The notes under the pieces: generated by a model
Databases searched by the model: none
What the model saw: the letters and a program-made list of their open reading frames with translations, nothing else
Told to the model about the DNA's origin: nothing
NCBI GenBank assembly: GCA_031398365.1
Contig: JANNND010000678.1
Span: 1-15,678 of the forward strand
Length of the DNA stretch: 15,678 bases
Direction: 5' to 3'
DNA from: JAFDVL01 sp031398365
Lineage (GTDB): Bacteria; Acidobacteriota; Blastocatellia; RBC074
In this document: piece after piece, positions 9,167-15,678 of the stretch
Position numbering within the stretch: the first letter of the stretch is position 1
Layout of the letters: every line of letters starts with the position of its first letter
Program-made: the position numbers and the translations under genes

Positions 9167-9182
9167 GAGGGTGCTCCTTAAT

Positions 9183-11774
9183 TTAATCTACATAGAGAAA
9201 TTCGTTGAGGTTTATCATCGCGTGACAGAAATCCCGCAGCGCCGCCGCATCAGGGCTTTCGTGCTTGCGCTCGGCATAGCCATCCGTTTGCGATTTGAGA
9301 AAGTTCAGCGACCACTCTTGTTCCTTCACGCTCGGCTTGCGATGGAGCGCGATTTGAAAGGCGCGCGCGATTTGTCTGTTTGTTTCTGCGCCTGCTTCGG
9401 TCGTCACGCGTTCCGCAAAATACTTCGCCTGTTCGAGTACGAACTCATTGTTCATCAAAGCGAGGGCTTGCGGCGACACGGTCGAAGTCGCCCGATTTGG
9501 TGAGGACACCACTGTGACCGGGCAATCAAACACTTCGATCATCGGCAACGGCACGGAACGTTTGACGAAGATGTAAATGCTGCGCCGGAAGGTGTCGTTG
9601 TTGTCTTTCGCATCCAGCGGCCAGCGTGGGCGCGATCCCGTATTGATGATGTCCGGGTCAATGCGCGGATAAATGCCGGGGCCATACATTTGCGGGTTCA
9701 GCTTATTGCTAATCACCAACAGGCTGTCGCGTAGGGCCTCGGCTTCCAACCGACGCGGGTTCATGCGCCACAGCAGGCGATTGTCATTGTCCTTCGTCGC
9801 CGCCTGTTCATTGAATTGACTGGATTGACGATAGGTGTTGGAGAGCAGCAGCAGCTTGTGCATCGCCTTCAGGCTCCAGGGGGAGGATTTGAGATTTGAG
9901 ATTTGAGATTTGAGATGGAGCGCCGTGTCGCCATGTCGCCGCGTCGCCGCGTCGCCTTCCATAAATCGGACGGCGAGCCAATCAAGCAATTCGGGATGGC
10001 TCGGACGATCTCCGGTCAATCCGAAATCGCTCGTGGTTTTCACCAGGCCGTTGCCAAAGTGATATTTCCAGATGCGATTCACCGCTACGCGCGCGGTCAA
10101 CGGATTGTCCGGGCTGGTAATCCATTCGGCCAATTGCTGCCGCGTGTTGATGGGCTGCAGGTCTTTGCCATCTGTTAGTACGCTGGGCAGTCCGGCGAAA
10201 ACCTCTTCGCCTTTGGTGCGATGGTTGCCGCGCAAATATAAGTAGGATTTGGTCGGCTCTTTTTTCTCCGTCACGCCCATCGCGGCCAAATATGGCTGCG
10301 GACGCGTTTTGTTAAGGTCTTCGATTTGCTTGAGCAATTGTTTGCGAATCACCTGTTGGGCGGGCGCGATAATCTCTTCGATGTCTTCGTTTTGCAAGTT
10401 AACTTCTTTGGCTAATCGCGCAGCCAATTCGGTGCGATATTGTTCTTTGGTCTTGTCACCGAATCCGTTGGACATCTCCGCCAGCTTCAAATGAAACTCA
10501 ATCTTTTCATTCATCAACCGTTCACGCAGCGGCTTTTCCAACGCCGCCAATTCTTGCTTGTAAGGCTTTTGCTTTTCGTCCACCTCTTTGTTGAGCGCCT
10601 TATGGCGAGCAATTTCGTCCGCCCCGACCAGTGGCTTTTCGGCTTTTTCCGACGAATTGAAAATCGCCACCATGCGGTAATAATCCTTGGTCGGCAGCGG
10701 ATCGTATTTATGATCGTGACAACGCGCGCAACCCATCGTCAAGCCCATAAACACGGACGAAGTCGTCGCGACCATATCGTCCATTTCATCGCTGCGGGTT
10801 TCTTCGTTATTGACGTTGTCCACCGTCGGCCCATTGCGACAGAAGGTCGTCGGAATGAGCGCGGCGGGATCGTTCGGATTGAGTTGATCGTTGGCCAGTT
10901 GTTCCAGCACGAATTGATTGTACGGCTTGTCTTCGTTGAAGGCTTTGATGACCCAATCGCGGTAATGCCACGCGTGCGGGCGATCATAGTCAAACTCGTA
11001 ACCGCCGCTATCGGCATAGCGCGCCAAATCCAGCCAGTGTCGCCCCCAACGTTCGCCGTAATGCGGTGAGGCCAGCAGCTTATCAATCAGCTTTTCATAA
11101 GCAGCATTCGACGGATTCCTGACGAACGCGGCAACCTCTTCCGGCGACGGCGGCAGTCCCGTCAAATCGTAATACACGCGCCGAATCAATGTGCGTGGAT
11201 CGGCGGGCGCAGACGGTTGCAGGCCACTGCTTTCCAACTTGCTCAGCACAAACGCATCAATTTCATTGCGCACCCACTGGCGATTTTTGACTGTGGGGAC
11301 AACGGGTCGAACCGGCTTGATAAATGACCACCATTGGCGATCTTTGGCGGTGAGCGCGTAGCCGTGCGTGCGCGTCGGTAGTGTTTCTGCGACAGGGGCA
11401 ACGGCGCTCGGCGCTACGCCCTTAATCCATTCGGCAATCGCGGCAAGTTCGGCGTCAGAGAGCTTGCCACCCATCGGCATCGCAGGCTCTTCTTTGTGCG
11501 TGATGAGTTTGTAGAGCAGGCTGTCTTCGGGCTTGCCCGGCAAAATAGAAGCGCCGCGTCCACCACCTTTGATTGTCGCCTGTTCCGTGCGCAAATCCAG
11601 ACCGCCGCGCTGCATTTTTGCGCCGTGGCACATCACACAATTTTGCGCGAAGATGGGTGCGACCTTTTGCTGGAAGACATCGCTTGGCTGCTGCGCCGCG
11701 ACGACGATTGCTAAGCCCACAATCCCGATAATCGCCAGCTTGCCAGCCATTTTGACAGTCCCTGATTTCCGCAT
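9183..11774 (-). CDS. PSCyt1-PSCyt2-PSD1 (DUF1549/DUF1553) cytochrome c-like protein
   Basis: This 863-residue protein has an N-terminal signal or anchor (about residues 10-27, AIIGIVGLAIVVAA). A planctomycete-type cytochrome c domain PSCyt1 follows, with haem motif C46-V-M-C-H50 and a later MPMGGKLSD segment offering the axial methionine. PSCyt2 (DUF1549) covers about 150-370, with LTGLPPSPEEV, YGERWGRHWLDLARYADSGG and a second CxxCH at 349-353 (CARCHDHKYDPL). PSD1 (DUF1553) is C-terminal (NPLTARVAVNRIW, HPELLDWLAVRF, TYRQSS, RRLEAEALRD, SPQALALMNNEFV). The protein should be periplasmic and redox-active; proteins of this type are linked to polysaccharide catabolism in Planctomycetota-like bacteria. 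GAGGAAATT before the ATG supports this start over Met9. A repeat-derived stretch of about 25 residues (about 605-631) interrupts PSD1 in frame. First gene of the probable PSCyt-TonB-DUF1501 transcription unit. Confidence 0.95.
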   Translation of the reverse strand: MRKSGTVKMAGKLAIIGIVGLAIVVAAQQPSDVFQQKVAPIFAQNCVMCHGAKMQRGGLDLRTEQATIKGGGRGASILPGKPEDSLLYKLITHKEEPAMPMGGKLSDAELAAIAEWIKGVAPSAVAPVAETLPTRTHGYALTAKDRQWWSFIKPVRPVVPTVKNRQWVRNEIDAFVLSKLESSGLQPSAPADPRTLIRRVYYDLTGLPPSPEEVAAFVRNPSNAAYEKLIDKLLASPHYGERWGRHWLDLARYADSGGYEFDYDRPHAWHYRDWVIKAFNEDKPYNQFVLEQLANDQLNPNDPAALIPTTFCRNGPTVDNVNNEETRSDEMDDMVATTSSVFMGLTMGCARCHDHKYDPLPTKDYYRMVAIFNSSEKAEKPLVGADEIARHKALNKEVDEKQKPYKQELAALEKPLRERLMNEKIEFHLKLAEMSNGFGDKTKEQYRTELAARLAKEVNLQNEDIEEIIAPAQQVIRKQLLKQIEDLNKTRPQPYLAAMGVTEKKEPTKSYLYLRGNHRTKGEEVFAGLPSVLTDGKDLQPINTRQQLAEWITSPDNPLTARVAVNRIWKYHFGNGLVKTTSDFGLTGDRPSHPELLDWLAVRFMEGDAATRRHGDTALHLKSQISNLKSSPWSLKAMHKLLLLSNTYRQSSQFNEQAATKDNDNRLLWRMNPRRLEAEALRDSLLVISNKLNPQMYGPGIYPRIDPDIINTGSRPRWPLDAKDNNDTFRRSIYIFVKRSVPLPMIEVFDCPVTVVSSPNRATSTVSPQALALMNNEFVLEQAKYFAERVTTEAGAETNRQIARAFQIALHRKPSVKEQEWSLNFLKSQTDGYAERKHESPDAAALRDFCHAMINLNEFLYVD
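9886..9956. repeat. Two adjacent tandem repeats inside the PSD1 coding sequence
   Basis: A 7-bp unit gatttga is repeated 4.4 times (9886-9916). Ten bases later an 8-bp unit gtcgccgc/gtcgccat is repeated about 3.75 times (9927-9956). Read on the minus strand they encode the ATRRHGDTA and LKSQISNLKSS segments, which lie between two conserved PSD1 blocks (HPELLDWLAVRFME and WSLKAMHKLLLLSNTYRQSS) that are normally nearly contiguous. The gene's reading frame stays open across them. Confidence 0.85.
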
Positions 11775-11844
11775 AATTTCCTCGTTAACTGAAAATGTGT
11801 TTCTGCCCAGGTGAGACGTTGGTTAGACCAGTTCGTGAGCTGCA

Positions 11845-11873
11845 AAATTATTACTGAACGGTGCGCTTGTCAA
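11845..11873 (-). promoter_or_regulatory. sigma70-like promoter of the PSCyt/TonB unit
   Basis: On the minus strand TTGACA (11873-11868) is followed after exactly 17 bp by TAATTT (11850-11845). This is a perfect -35 hexamer with ideal spacing and a fair -10. It predicts a start near 11838 and a leader of about 60 nt before the PSCyt ATG at 11774, whose GAGGAAATT ribosome binding site fits. No operator-like repeat is obvious around it. The call rests on sequence match alone. Confidence 0.6.
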
Positions 11874-11957
11874 TGCAAAGGAGGGCTTGCAACGGCACTG
11901 GAATGCCTGCACTGATAATTGTTGTTTGTCGGTCAGTCGAATGACTCGGGCAAATGT

Positions 11958-11990
11958 GTGGCGAGCGGTTCTTGTGTAACCACTGCTCAC
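11958..11990 (-). terminator. Possible weak hairpin after the oxidoreductase gene
   Basis: Immediately after the oxidoreductase stop, the minus strand can fold a stem of 3 bp, a 3x3 internal loop, 7 bp (AGTGGTT with AACCGCT, one G-T pair) and a 7-nt loop. No T-tract follows, so it is at best a weak or factor-assisted terminator. The rest of the 217-bp gap to the PSCyt gene holds the promoter listed separately and no gene. Confidence 0.25.
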
Positions 11991-11991
11991 G

Positions 11992-13095
11992 TTATTTCAG
12001 CGGCAAGCTCACCGCTTTCCCGCTCGCCGCCGAACGCTTGGCAGCTTCAACAATCTGCATGACGTTGACATTGAAATCCCCCGCGACCACGCCTTCGACC
12101 GGCTTGTTGTTACGAATACAATCTACGAAATAGCGAATTGGTTCGGCGTGGATGCCATCCAGCGTCCCTAACTCCAACGGCTTCTTTTCGGTGCCGATCA
12201 CCAGTTCCAACGTCTTCGGATACTTCATCGCCACGCTGCCTTTGTTGCCGAAGACTTCGACGTCATAAAACGAACGCGGCAAATCCCACGAGCCTTCCGT
12301 GATCGCCACTTTGTTGTCGCCGTACGACATCAGCACCGTAGCGTTCGTGTTCGATGGATACGTCTCCGGTCGCGTGTGCGTCGTAATCGCGTAAACCGTT
12401 TTCGGCAAGCCCAAATACCACAGCGCCCATTTCGCGCCATAACAACTGAAGTCAATCAACGCCCCGCCGCCGCGTGATTCGTCCTTGAGCCATTTCAGGA
12501 AATACTTTTGCTTGATGCTGCCCGGCTCAAAATTGCCGGGGCCGCCGTGTCCAATCACCGAGCGCACGCGCCAGACTTTGCCAATGTCGCCGCGCATCGC
12601 CACATCGTGCGCCGTGTAATTTTCCGGCCACCAAGCCATTTGATAATTCACCATCAATTGAATGCCAGCCTGTTTGGCGATGGCCTGCATCTGCTTCGCT
12701 TCGTCATAAGTCGCCGACATCGGCTTTTCAAACATCACGTGAATCTTGCGGCTCGCACAAGCTTTCGTGACTTCCAGATGCCGATCATTCTCAACAAATG
12801 ACCAGACGACTTCGGGCTTCTTTTCGTCCAGCATCTTGCCGTAGTTGTTATACACCGCCACGCCCGGCACCAGCGTTTTGATGTAATCGCGCAGTTCCTG
12901 ATTGTCGTCCGAAATGCCCACGATCTCGATCAAGTCCCCACTCTGATGCATCTGATTCAGCTTCGTCACAAAGCCCCAGCAATGCGAATGGACTAAGCCG
13001 ACGATGGCGATTTTGGTGCGTTGAGGTTGGGCGTGGGTGATGGAGGTGAAGATGATAAGCAGAAGGGCGATGATGATGAAGTTGATTCGTTGCAT
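11992..13095 (-). CDS. Exported Gfo/Idh/MocA family NAD(P)-dependent oxidoreductase
   Basis: Starting at the ATG at 13095 the protein is 367 residues. A Sec signal peptide (MQR, a hydrophobic IIIALLLIIF core, cleavage after THA at about 22) leads directly into the Rossmann strand KIAIVGLVHSH (28-38). The family's E123-K124-P125 motif (MFEKPMS) marks the dinucleotide-binding catalytic region, followed by the C-terminal beta-sheet domain (GGGALIDFSCYGAKWALWYLG, YDVEVFGNKGSVAM, NVMQIVEAAKRSAASGKAV). These enzymes oxidise, reduce or isomerise sugars and related polyols. A secreted form implies use of tightly bound cofactor in the periplasm, or a non-classical role. AAGGACG lies about 10 bp upstream. 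The frame extends upstream to 13239, but that part overlaps the endonuclease gene and lacks a signal, so I reject it. The 43-bp gap to the endonuclease stop leaves no room for a clear promoter. Confidence 0.92.
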   Translation of the reverse strand: MQRINFIIIALLLIIFTSITHAQPQRTKIAIVGLVHSHCWGFVTKLNQMHQSGDLIEIVGISDDNQELRDYIKTLVPGVAVYNNYGKMLDEKKPEVVWSFVENDRHLEVTKACASRKIHVMFEKPMSATYDEAKQMQAIAKQAGIQLMVNYQMAWWPENYTAHDVAMRGDIGKVWRVRSVIGHGGPGNFEPGSIKQKYFLKWLKDESRGGGALIDFSCYGAKWALWYLGLPKTVYAITTHTRPETYPSNTNATVLMSYGDNKVAITEGSWDLPRSFYDVEVFGNKGSVAMKYPKTLELVIGTEKKPLELGTLDGIHAEPIRYFVDCIRNNKPVEGVVAGDFNVNVMQIVEAAKRSAASGKAVSLPLK

Positions 13096-13138
13096 AGTGT
13101 GGAGCGTCCTTAAATCATAGGGTCTTGCCCGATTGAAA

Positions 13139-14098
13139 CTATTCCTGCGCTGCCTCATGGGGTTCGATCTCAGTTTCACTGAGAGTTTGCCCGTGCACAT
13201 CCAGCAGCCGCCATAAATCAGAATAAAAGAAATAGTCAATTGTTTTGATGTGTTGCGACAGCAATGTGTCCGTCAGCATGTTGGGGCGAATATCACAGTA
13301 GTAAACACCGTCAAGCGGATTAAGCTTGATGGTATATGCCTTAAAATGTCCGGGCAAAAATGTTGCACTGATACCATATTCGTTTTCTCGCCTTGTTTTC
13401 TTACGCTGTACGTCGTTCAGGAAAATAGCAATGTGTGGTAGAGCCGTCTCTGTAAGCTTGTTGTAGAGAAATTTATCAATGAATACTTTGTCAATACGAT
13501 CTTTGCTGGATGTTTTCACTGATCCAATAATTTTAAGTTCGGTTTCCTGGCTGATTAACAAATCATGTTGATAACAAGACTTGAAAAGCTCTACTCCGTA
13601 TTGATCCTTAACGGGAACCTGCACCGTGCCTGAGACACAATGAATATCCAATAACGTAATCAACAAGCAAATAAGCCGCTCGAATAAATCGCCATTCACT
13701 TTACGCGCTTGATTTGACCTTCCGGCGGGCAGCGCATCAAGCGCCGCTCCAATGGATTGCTGGATTGTATAAATCGTGCGAATGACATGATCGCGCAGTG
13801 CATCTGCTGGGCGTTCTTTACATTTTAATTGTTCAAGTATCTGGATGAATTGTTGTGCCGCGCTCGTGAATGTTGCTGCCTCATACATCAATCGAGAATT
13901 TAAAGGTCTGGTGATATTGAAACCACCTTCTTCCCGATACTGGAAAAACTGATAGTGGGTTTCATTCTGCGAAACAATGCGAGCTTGCAATCCTGTCTCA
14001 ATGTATTCCAAATACTGAGCGCAAAACGAAATATAATCTTCAATCGTGTGAAATCTGCTTTTATCACAAGCGTGATTCACGAGGTCAGTAAGAATCAT
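13139..14098 (-). CDS. Type II restriction endonuclease, PD-(D/E)XK fold, SVK-type active site
   Basis: Using the ATG at 14098-14096 the protein has 319 residues. The start overlaps the methyltransferase stop as ATGA, indicating translational coupling. An upstream in-frame ATG at 14146 would add 16 residues inside the methyltransferase gene and is less likely. The N-terminal 130 residues are mostly helical. The catalytic core is probably NGDLFERL (helix with E140), D179 in a QHDLLIS strand, then GSVKTSSKDR with S193-V194-K195 and D208 further on. A Ser-Val-Lys in place of (D/E)-x-K, with a compensating acidic residue about 13 positions later, is the pattern known from the Cfr10I/NgoMIV/EcoRII group. 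The partner methyltransferase gene strongly supports a restriction role. The recognition site is unknown. Base composition is more AT-rich than the genes to the left. Confidence 0.8.
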   Translation of the reverse strand: MILTDLVNHACDKSRFHTIEDYISFCAQYLEYIETGLQARIVSQNETHYQFFQYREEGGFNITRPLNSRLMYEAATFTSAAQQFIQILEQLKCKERPADALRDHVIRTIYTIQQSIGAALDALPAGRSNQARKVNGDLFERLICLLITLLDIHCVSGTVQVPVKDQYGVELFKSCYQHDLLISQETELKIIGSVKTSSKDRIDKVFIDKFLYNKLTETALPHIAIFLNDVQRKKTRRENEYGISATFLPGHFKAYTIKLNPLDGVYYCDIRPNMLTDTLLSQHIKTIDYFFYSDLWRLLDVHGQTLSETEIEPHEAAQE

Positions 14099-15042
14099 CG
14101 AATAGATTCCCTTCGTTCCGCCGTTTTTCGGTCGTAAGCAATCCACTCATCCTTTGTCATACGCTTTACGTTTTCGAGTCGTTCGATTGCCCATTGATTG
14201 TATTCGGCGCTTAGATCGCAACCCCTCCAGCGACGGTTAAGTTGTTCGGCGACTACGACCGTTGTTCCTGAGCCGGAAAATGGATCAATCACTAAATCGC
14301 CCTCGCTGGAAGAAGCAAGCACAAACTTGCGCAGTAGTTCCTCCGGCTTTTGTGTGGGATGCGGAGTTTTTTCGCCCATCCCGTTGCAAGTCGTCGGAAT
14401 GTCAATTACATCCTTTGGTTTCGCTCCTTTTGGGTGTGGTGTCCAATTCTCGCGTTGATTGTTTGCCCCTTTTCCGTAGGCGCTGGTCACCGCTTGTGGA
14501 TGTGATGGGTATTTCAATGTGTGCGCACCATAAGGAATGCGAAGGTCATCAGTATTTAGTTTTGTCGAGTCAGATTTCCGAAAGTGGATGATGCTTTCGT
14601 GGGAACGCCCCCAGTCGCTTCCCAAATTCGCCTTGTTTTTATAATGCCAAATAAGCCAACGACAATGCTTGAAATATCTTGATGCCGGATGTTTCAGATC
14701 CGCAAGGATTTCAGAAAACCCGCACACATATAAAGACCCCGATGGTTTCAGTACGCGTGATACTTGTTTGACCCATTGAATAGACCACTCGATATATTTT
14801 TCCTGGCTCTCGAAACTATCCCAATCGGCTTTATTGATGTTGTAGGGCGGGTCGGCAAAGGCGAGATCAACACTTGCATCCTCAAGTGAGGCCAGCCAAT
14901 GAATTGAATCCCCCTGAAATAAACGACCATTGGGGTGTTCATATTGCAATTGAAATTTGTCGGAGGTTAATTTTAAGGTAGTTTCTCTGCCTATGGGCTT
15001 CCGCCACAAGTCAGTGTTTTCAAGTAAAGTAAGCTGTTCCAT
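14095..15042 (-). CDS. Site-specific DNA methyltransferase, beta-class amino-MTase (N6-adenine or N4-cytosine)
   Basis: This 315-residue enzyme has catalytic motif IV D64-P-P-Y67 (ADPPYNIN) before the SAM-binding motif I D253-P-F-S-G-S-G259-T-T. This IV...target-recognition...I order defines the beta class, which includes M.HinfI and M.RsrI types. Between them lie LKPSGSLYVCG (VIII/V region) and a target-recognition segment at about 135-215. TPHPTQKPEELL (227-237) is the usual motif X lead-in. DPPY is typical of N6-adenine enzymes, but N4-cytosine cannot be excluded. It protects host DNA from the endonuclease encoded just downstream. The start at 15042 has a modest GGTGAG three bases before the ATG. 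The gene overlaps the endonuclease start by 4 bp, so methylase is made first. A perfect inverted repeat lies about 40 bp upstream and may control the pair. Confidence 0.93.
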   Translation of the reverse strand: MEQLTLLENTDLWRKPIGRETTLKLTSDKFQLQYEHPNGRLFQGDSIHWLASLEDASVDLAFADPPYNINKADWDSFESQEKYIEWSIQWVKQVSRVLKPSGSLYVCGFSEILADLKHPASRYFKHCRWLIWHYKNKANLGSDWGRSHESIIHFRKSDSTKLNTDDLRIPYGAHTLKYPSHPQAVTSAYGKGANNQRENWTPHPKGAKPKDVIDIPTTCNGMGEKTPHPTQKPEELLRKFVLASSSEGDLVIDPFSGSGTTVVVAEQLNRRWRGCDLSAEYNQWAIERLENVKRMTKDEWIAYDRKTAERRESIR

Positions 15043-15083
15043 TATCTCACCGAGTAGATATATTTGAGACCTAAGACATACGG

Positions 15084-15109
15084 ATAATACTTCGCGTAAA
15101 AAGTATTAT
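15084..15109. promoter_or_regulatory. Perfect inverted repeat upstream of the R-M operon
   Basis: ataatactt (15084-15092) and aagtattat (15101-15109) are perfect reverse complements separated by 8 bp (cgcgtaaa), ending 42 bp upstream of the methyltransferase ATG. The arms carry TATTAT/TAATAC, which resemble -10 boxes on the minus strand, but no good -35 is spaced to them. It is a candidate operator for a dimeric repressor or for autoregulation by the methylase, or a leader hairpin. The rest of the 146-bp gap (15043-15188) has no recognisable gene. Confidence 0.5.
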
Positions 15110-15188
15110 GCCGAATTTGATTGCTCGTAGTACAGCTTGCCAAGAAATTGCGCGGCAAGAAAGCGCAGAGGGGAGGATAAGCTCTTCG

Positions 15189-15425
15189 TCAAGCAGCAGC
15201 CTCATACGGTATCACCGACAACCGTCGTTCACGATCCGCCGCAAAAGCAAAACAGGCGCGAATGTCTTCAGCCGTCAGGTCAGGAAAGTCATCCAGAATT
15301 TCCTCCATCGTCATCCCGCCACCGAGGTAATCAAAGACATCGGCTACGGCGATGCGCGTGCCGCGAATGCACGGCTTGCCGCTGCGGATGCGGGGATCAA
15401 GGCTGATGCGATCTTTGTAATTCAT
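15189..15425 (-). CDS. DUF433 (VapB-like antitoxin) protein
   Basis: From the ATG at 15425 the protein is 78 residues and matches DUF433 (PF04255) along its whole length. It has the N-terminal DRISLDPRIRSGKPCIRGTRI block, then DVFDYLGGGMTMEEILDDFP and the helix DIRACFAFAADRERR. The fold is a small helix-turn-helix antitoxin type, usually encoded directly before a DUF5615 PIN-like toxin. No such toxin gene follows here, so it is either an orphan or works with the upstream DarT-like gene, whose stop it overlaps by ATGA. An ATG at 15440 in the same frame would add five residues (MVTAT), but the family usually begins with the MNYKDRI-like start chosen here. No clear ribosome binding site is present, consistent with coupling. 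Confidence 0.88.
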   Translation of the reverse strand: MNYKDRISLDPRIRSGKPCIRGTRIAVADVFDYLGGGMTMEEILDDFPDLTAEDIRACFAFAADRERRLSVIPYEAAA

Positions 15426-15678
15426 TGTTGCAGTAACCATTCTTGTTGATGCACTAAATCCCAGGCCAGTTGAATATGCTGCTCCTTGAACATTCGTTTG
15501 CGGTCATTCCAATGGTAAATTTTTGCTTTGGCATCGGACAGATTCATCGCGTTTTCCTGTTGTGTCACCCAATGAACGGTCGCGCGCAAGTCCGCCTGCA
15601 AATGCACAATGGGTTGTTGTCCCTCGCGGTAATCAAGGTCAGGATGATTTCCCTGATGCAGCATGTACAGCAGGATTG
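15422..15678 (-). CDS. darT: DarT-like (DUF4433) ADP-ribosyltransferase, C-terminal part, probably truncated
   Basis: The frame is open at the right edge; 85 residues are visible and the N-terminus lies outside. The ILLYMLHQGNHPDL segment followed by YREGQQPIVHLQADLRATVHW matches the DarT family (PF14487), where it follows the YVPFYF-PRS-x-MLY region. DarT enzymes attach ADP-ribose to thymidine in single-stranded DNA and are normally neutralised by a DarG macrodomain protein encoded next to them. Here the protein stops about 50 residues after HLQADL, at WDLVHQQEWLLQQ. The expected K-Q-A-E-F-L segment with the catalytic glutamate and the rest of the domain are absent, and no DarG follows. The stop overlaps the DUF433 ATG by 4 bp. 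It may be a decayed, inactive toxin remnant. Family recognition is from memory of the consensus, so the assignment is likely rather than certain. Confidence 0.65.
   Translation of the reverse strand, partial: ILLYMLHQGNHPDLDYREGQQPIVHLQADLRATVHWVTQQENAMNLSDAKAKIYHWNDRKRMFKEQHIQLAWDLVHQQEWLLQQ

Noticed and set aside
9886..9956. CRISPR-like array
   Set aside because: Units are 7-8 bp, without spacers, and lie inside a coding sequence.
13096..13239. N-terminal extension of the oxidoreductase frame
   Set aside because: It overlaps the endonuclease coding sequence, has no family similarity, and would bury the signal peptide that starts at 13095.
14099..14146. Upstream start of the endonuclease adding 16 residues
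   Set aside because: It lies inside the methylase gene; the ATGA overlap at 14095-14098 is a more natural coupled start.
1..15042. Helicase and R-M pair as parts of one defence system
   Set aside because: They are separated by nearly 10 kb of metabolic genes with their own promoter, so nothing in the layout links them.
15043..15188. Remnant of a DUF5615 PIN-like toxin after DUF433
   Set aside because: I read all three minus-strand frames; none shows the family's N-terminal L-x-D-x-N-L-S-P pattern or acidic residues convincingly.

Overview
The window most resembles a chromosomal segment of an Acidobacteriota-like bacterium. That rests on a very long Oar-like TonB receptor with an N-terminal carboxypeptidase-regulatory-like domain, beside a PSCyt1/PSCyt2/PSD1 haem protein and a Tat-exported DUF1501 protein. 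This repertoire is typical of Acidobacteriota, Planctomycetota and Verrucomicrobiota. All supported genes lie on the minus strand, so the biological order runs from high to low coordinates. Plus-strand open frames are shadows.

Right edge (15678-15043): the 3' part of a DarT-like ADP-ribosyltransferase gene enters from outside the window. It stops early, apparently before the catalytic glutamate, and overlaps a DUF433 (VapB-like antitoxin) gene by an ATGA. A 146-bp intergenic stretch with a perfect 9+9 bp inverted repeat follows.

15042-13139: a compact restriction-modification pair, a beta-class amino-methyltransferase followed by a PD-(D/E)XK-type endonuclease with an SVK active-site signature. 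The two are again joined by an ATGA overlap. The DNA is more AT-rich than the genes to its left.

13095-3613: the metabolic core, more GC-rich. It holds an exported Gfo/Idh/MocA oxidoreductase, a good sigma70-like promoter, the PSCyt/PSD1 cytochrome protein, the TonB-dependent receptor 16 bp later, a palindromic repeat element of about 170 bp, and the DUF1501 protein. Together these suggest uptake of a large (probably carbohydrate-type) substrate and its breakdown in the periplasm; the substrate cannot be read from sequence. A frame-preserving tandem-repeat insertion sits inside the cytochrome gene.

3428-1: an AT-rich, probably acquired gene, open at the left edge, encoding at least 1142 residues. 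From the N-terminus it has three winged-helix-like repeats, a sigma-region-4-like helix-turn-helix, three PF14311-like zinc-ribbon repeats and an SNF2-like helicase core. This multidomain DNA-binding helicase is the most unusual item in the window and a candidate component of a defence or DNA-processing system whose other genes would lie to the left.
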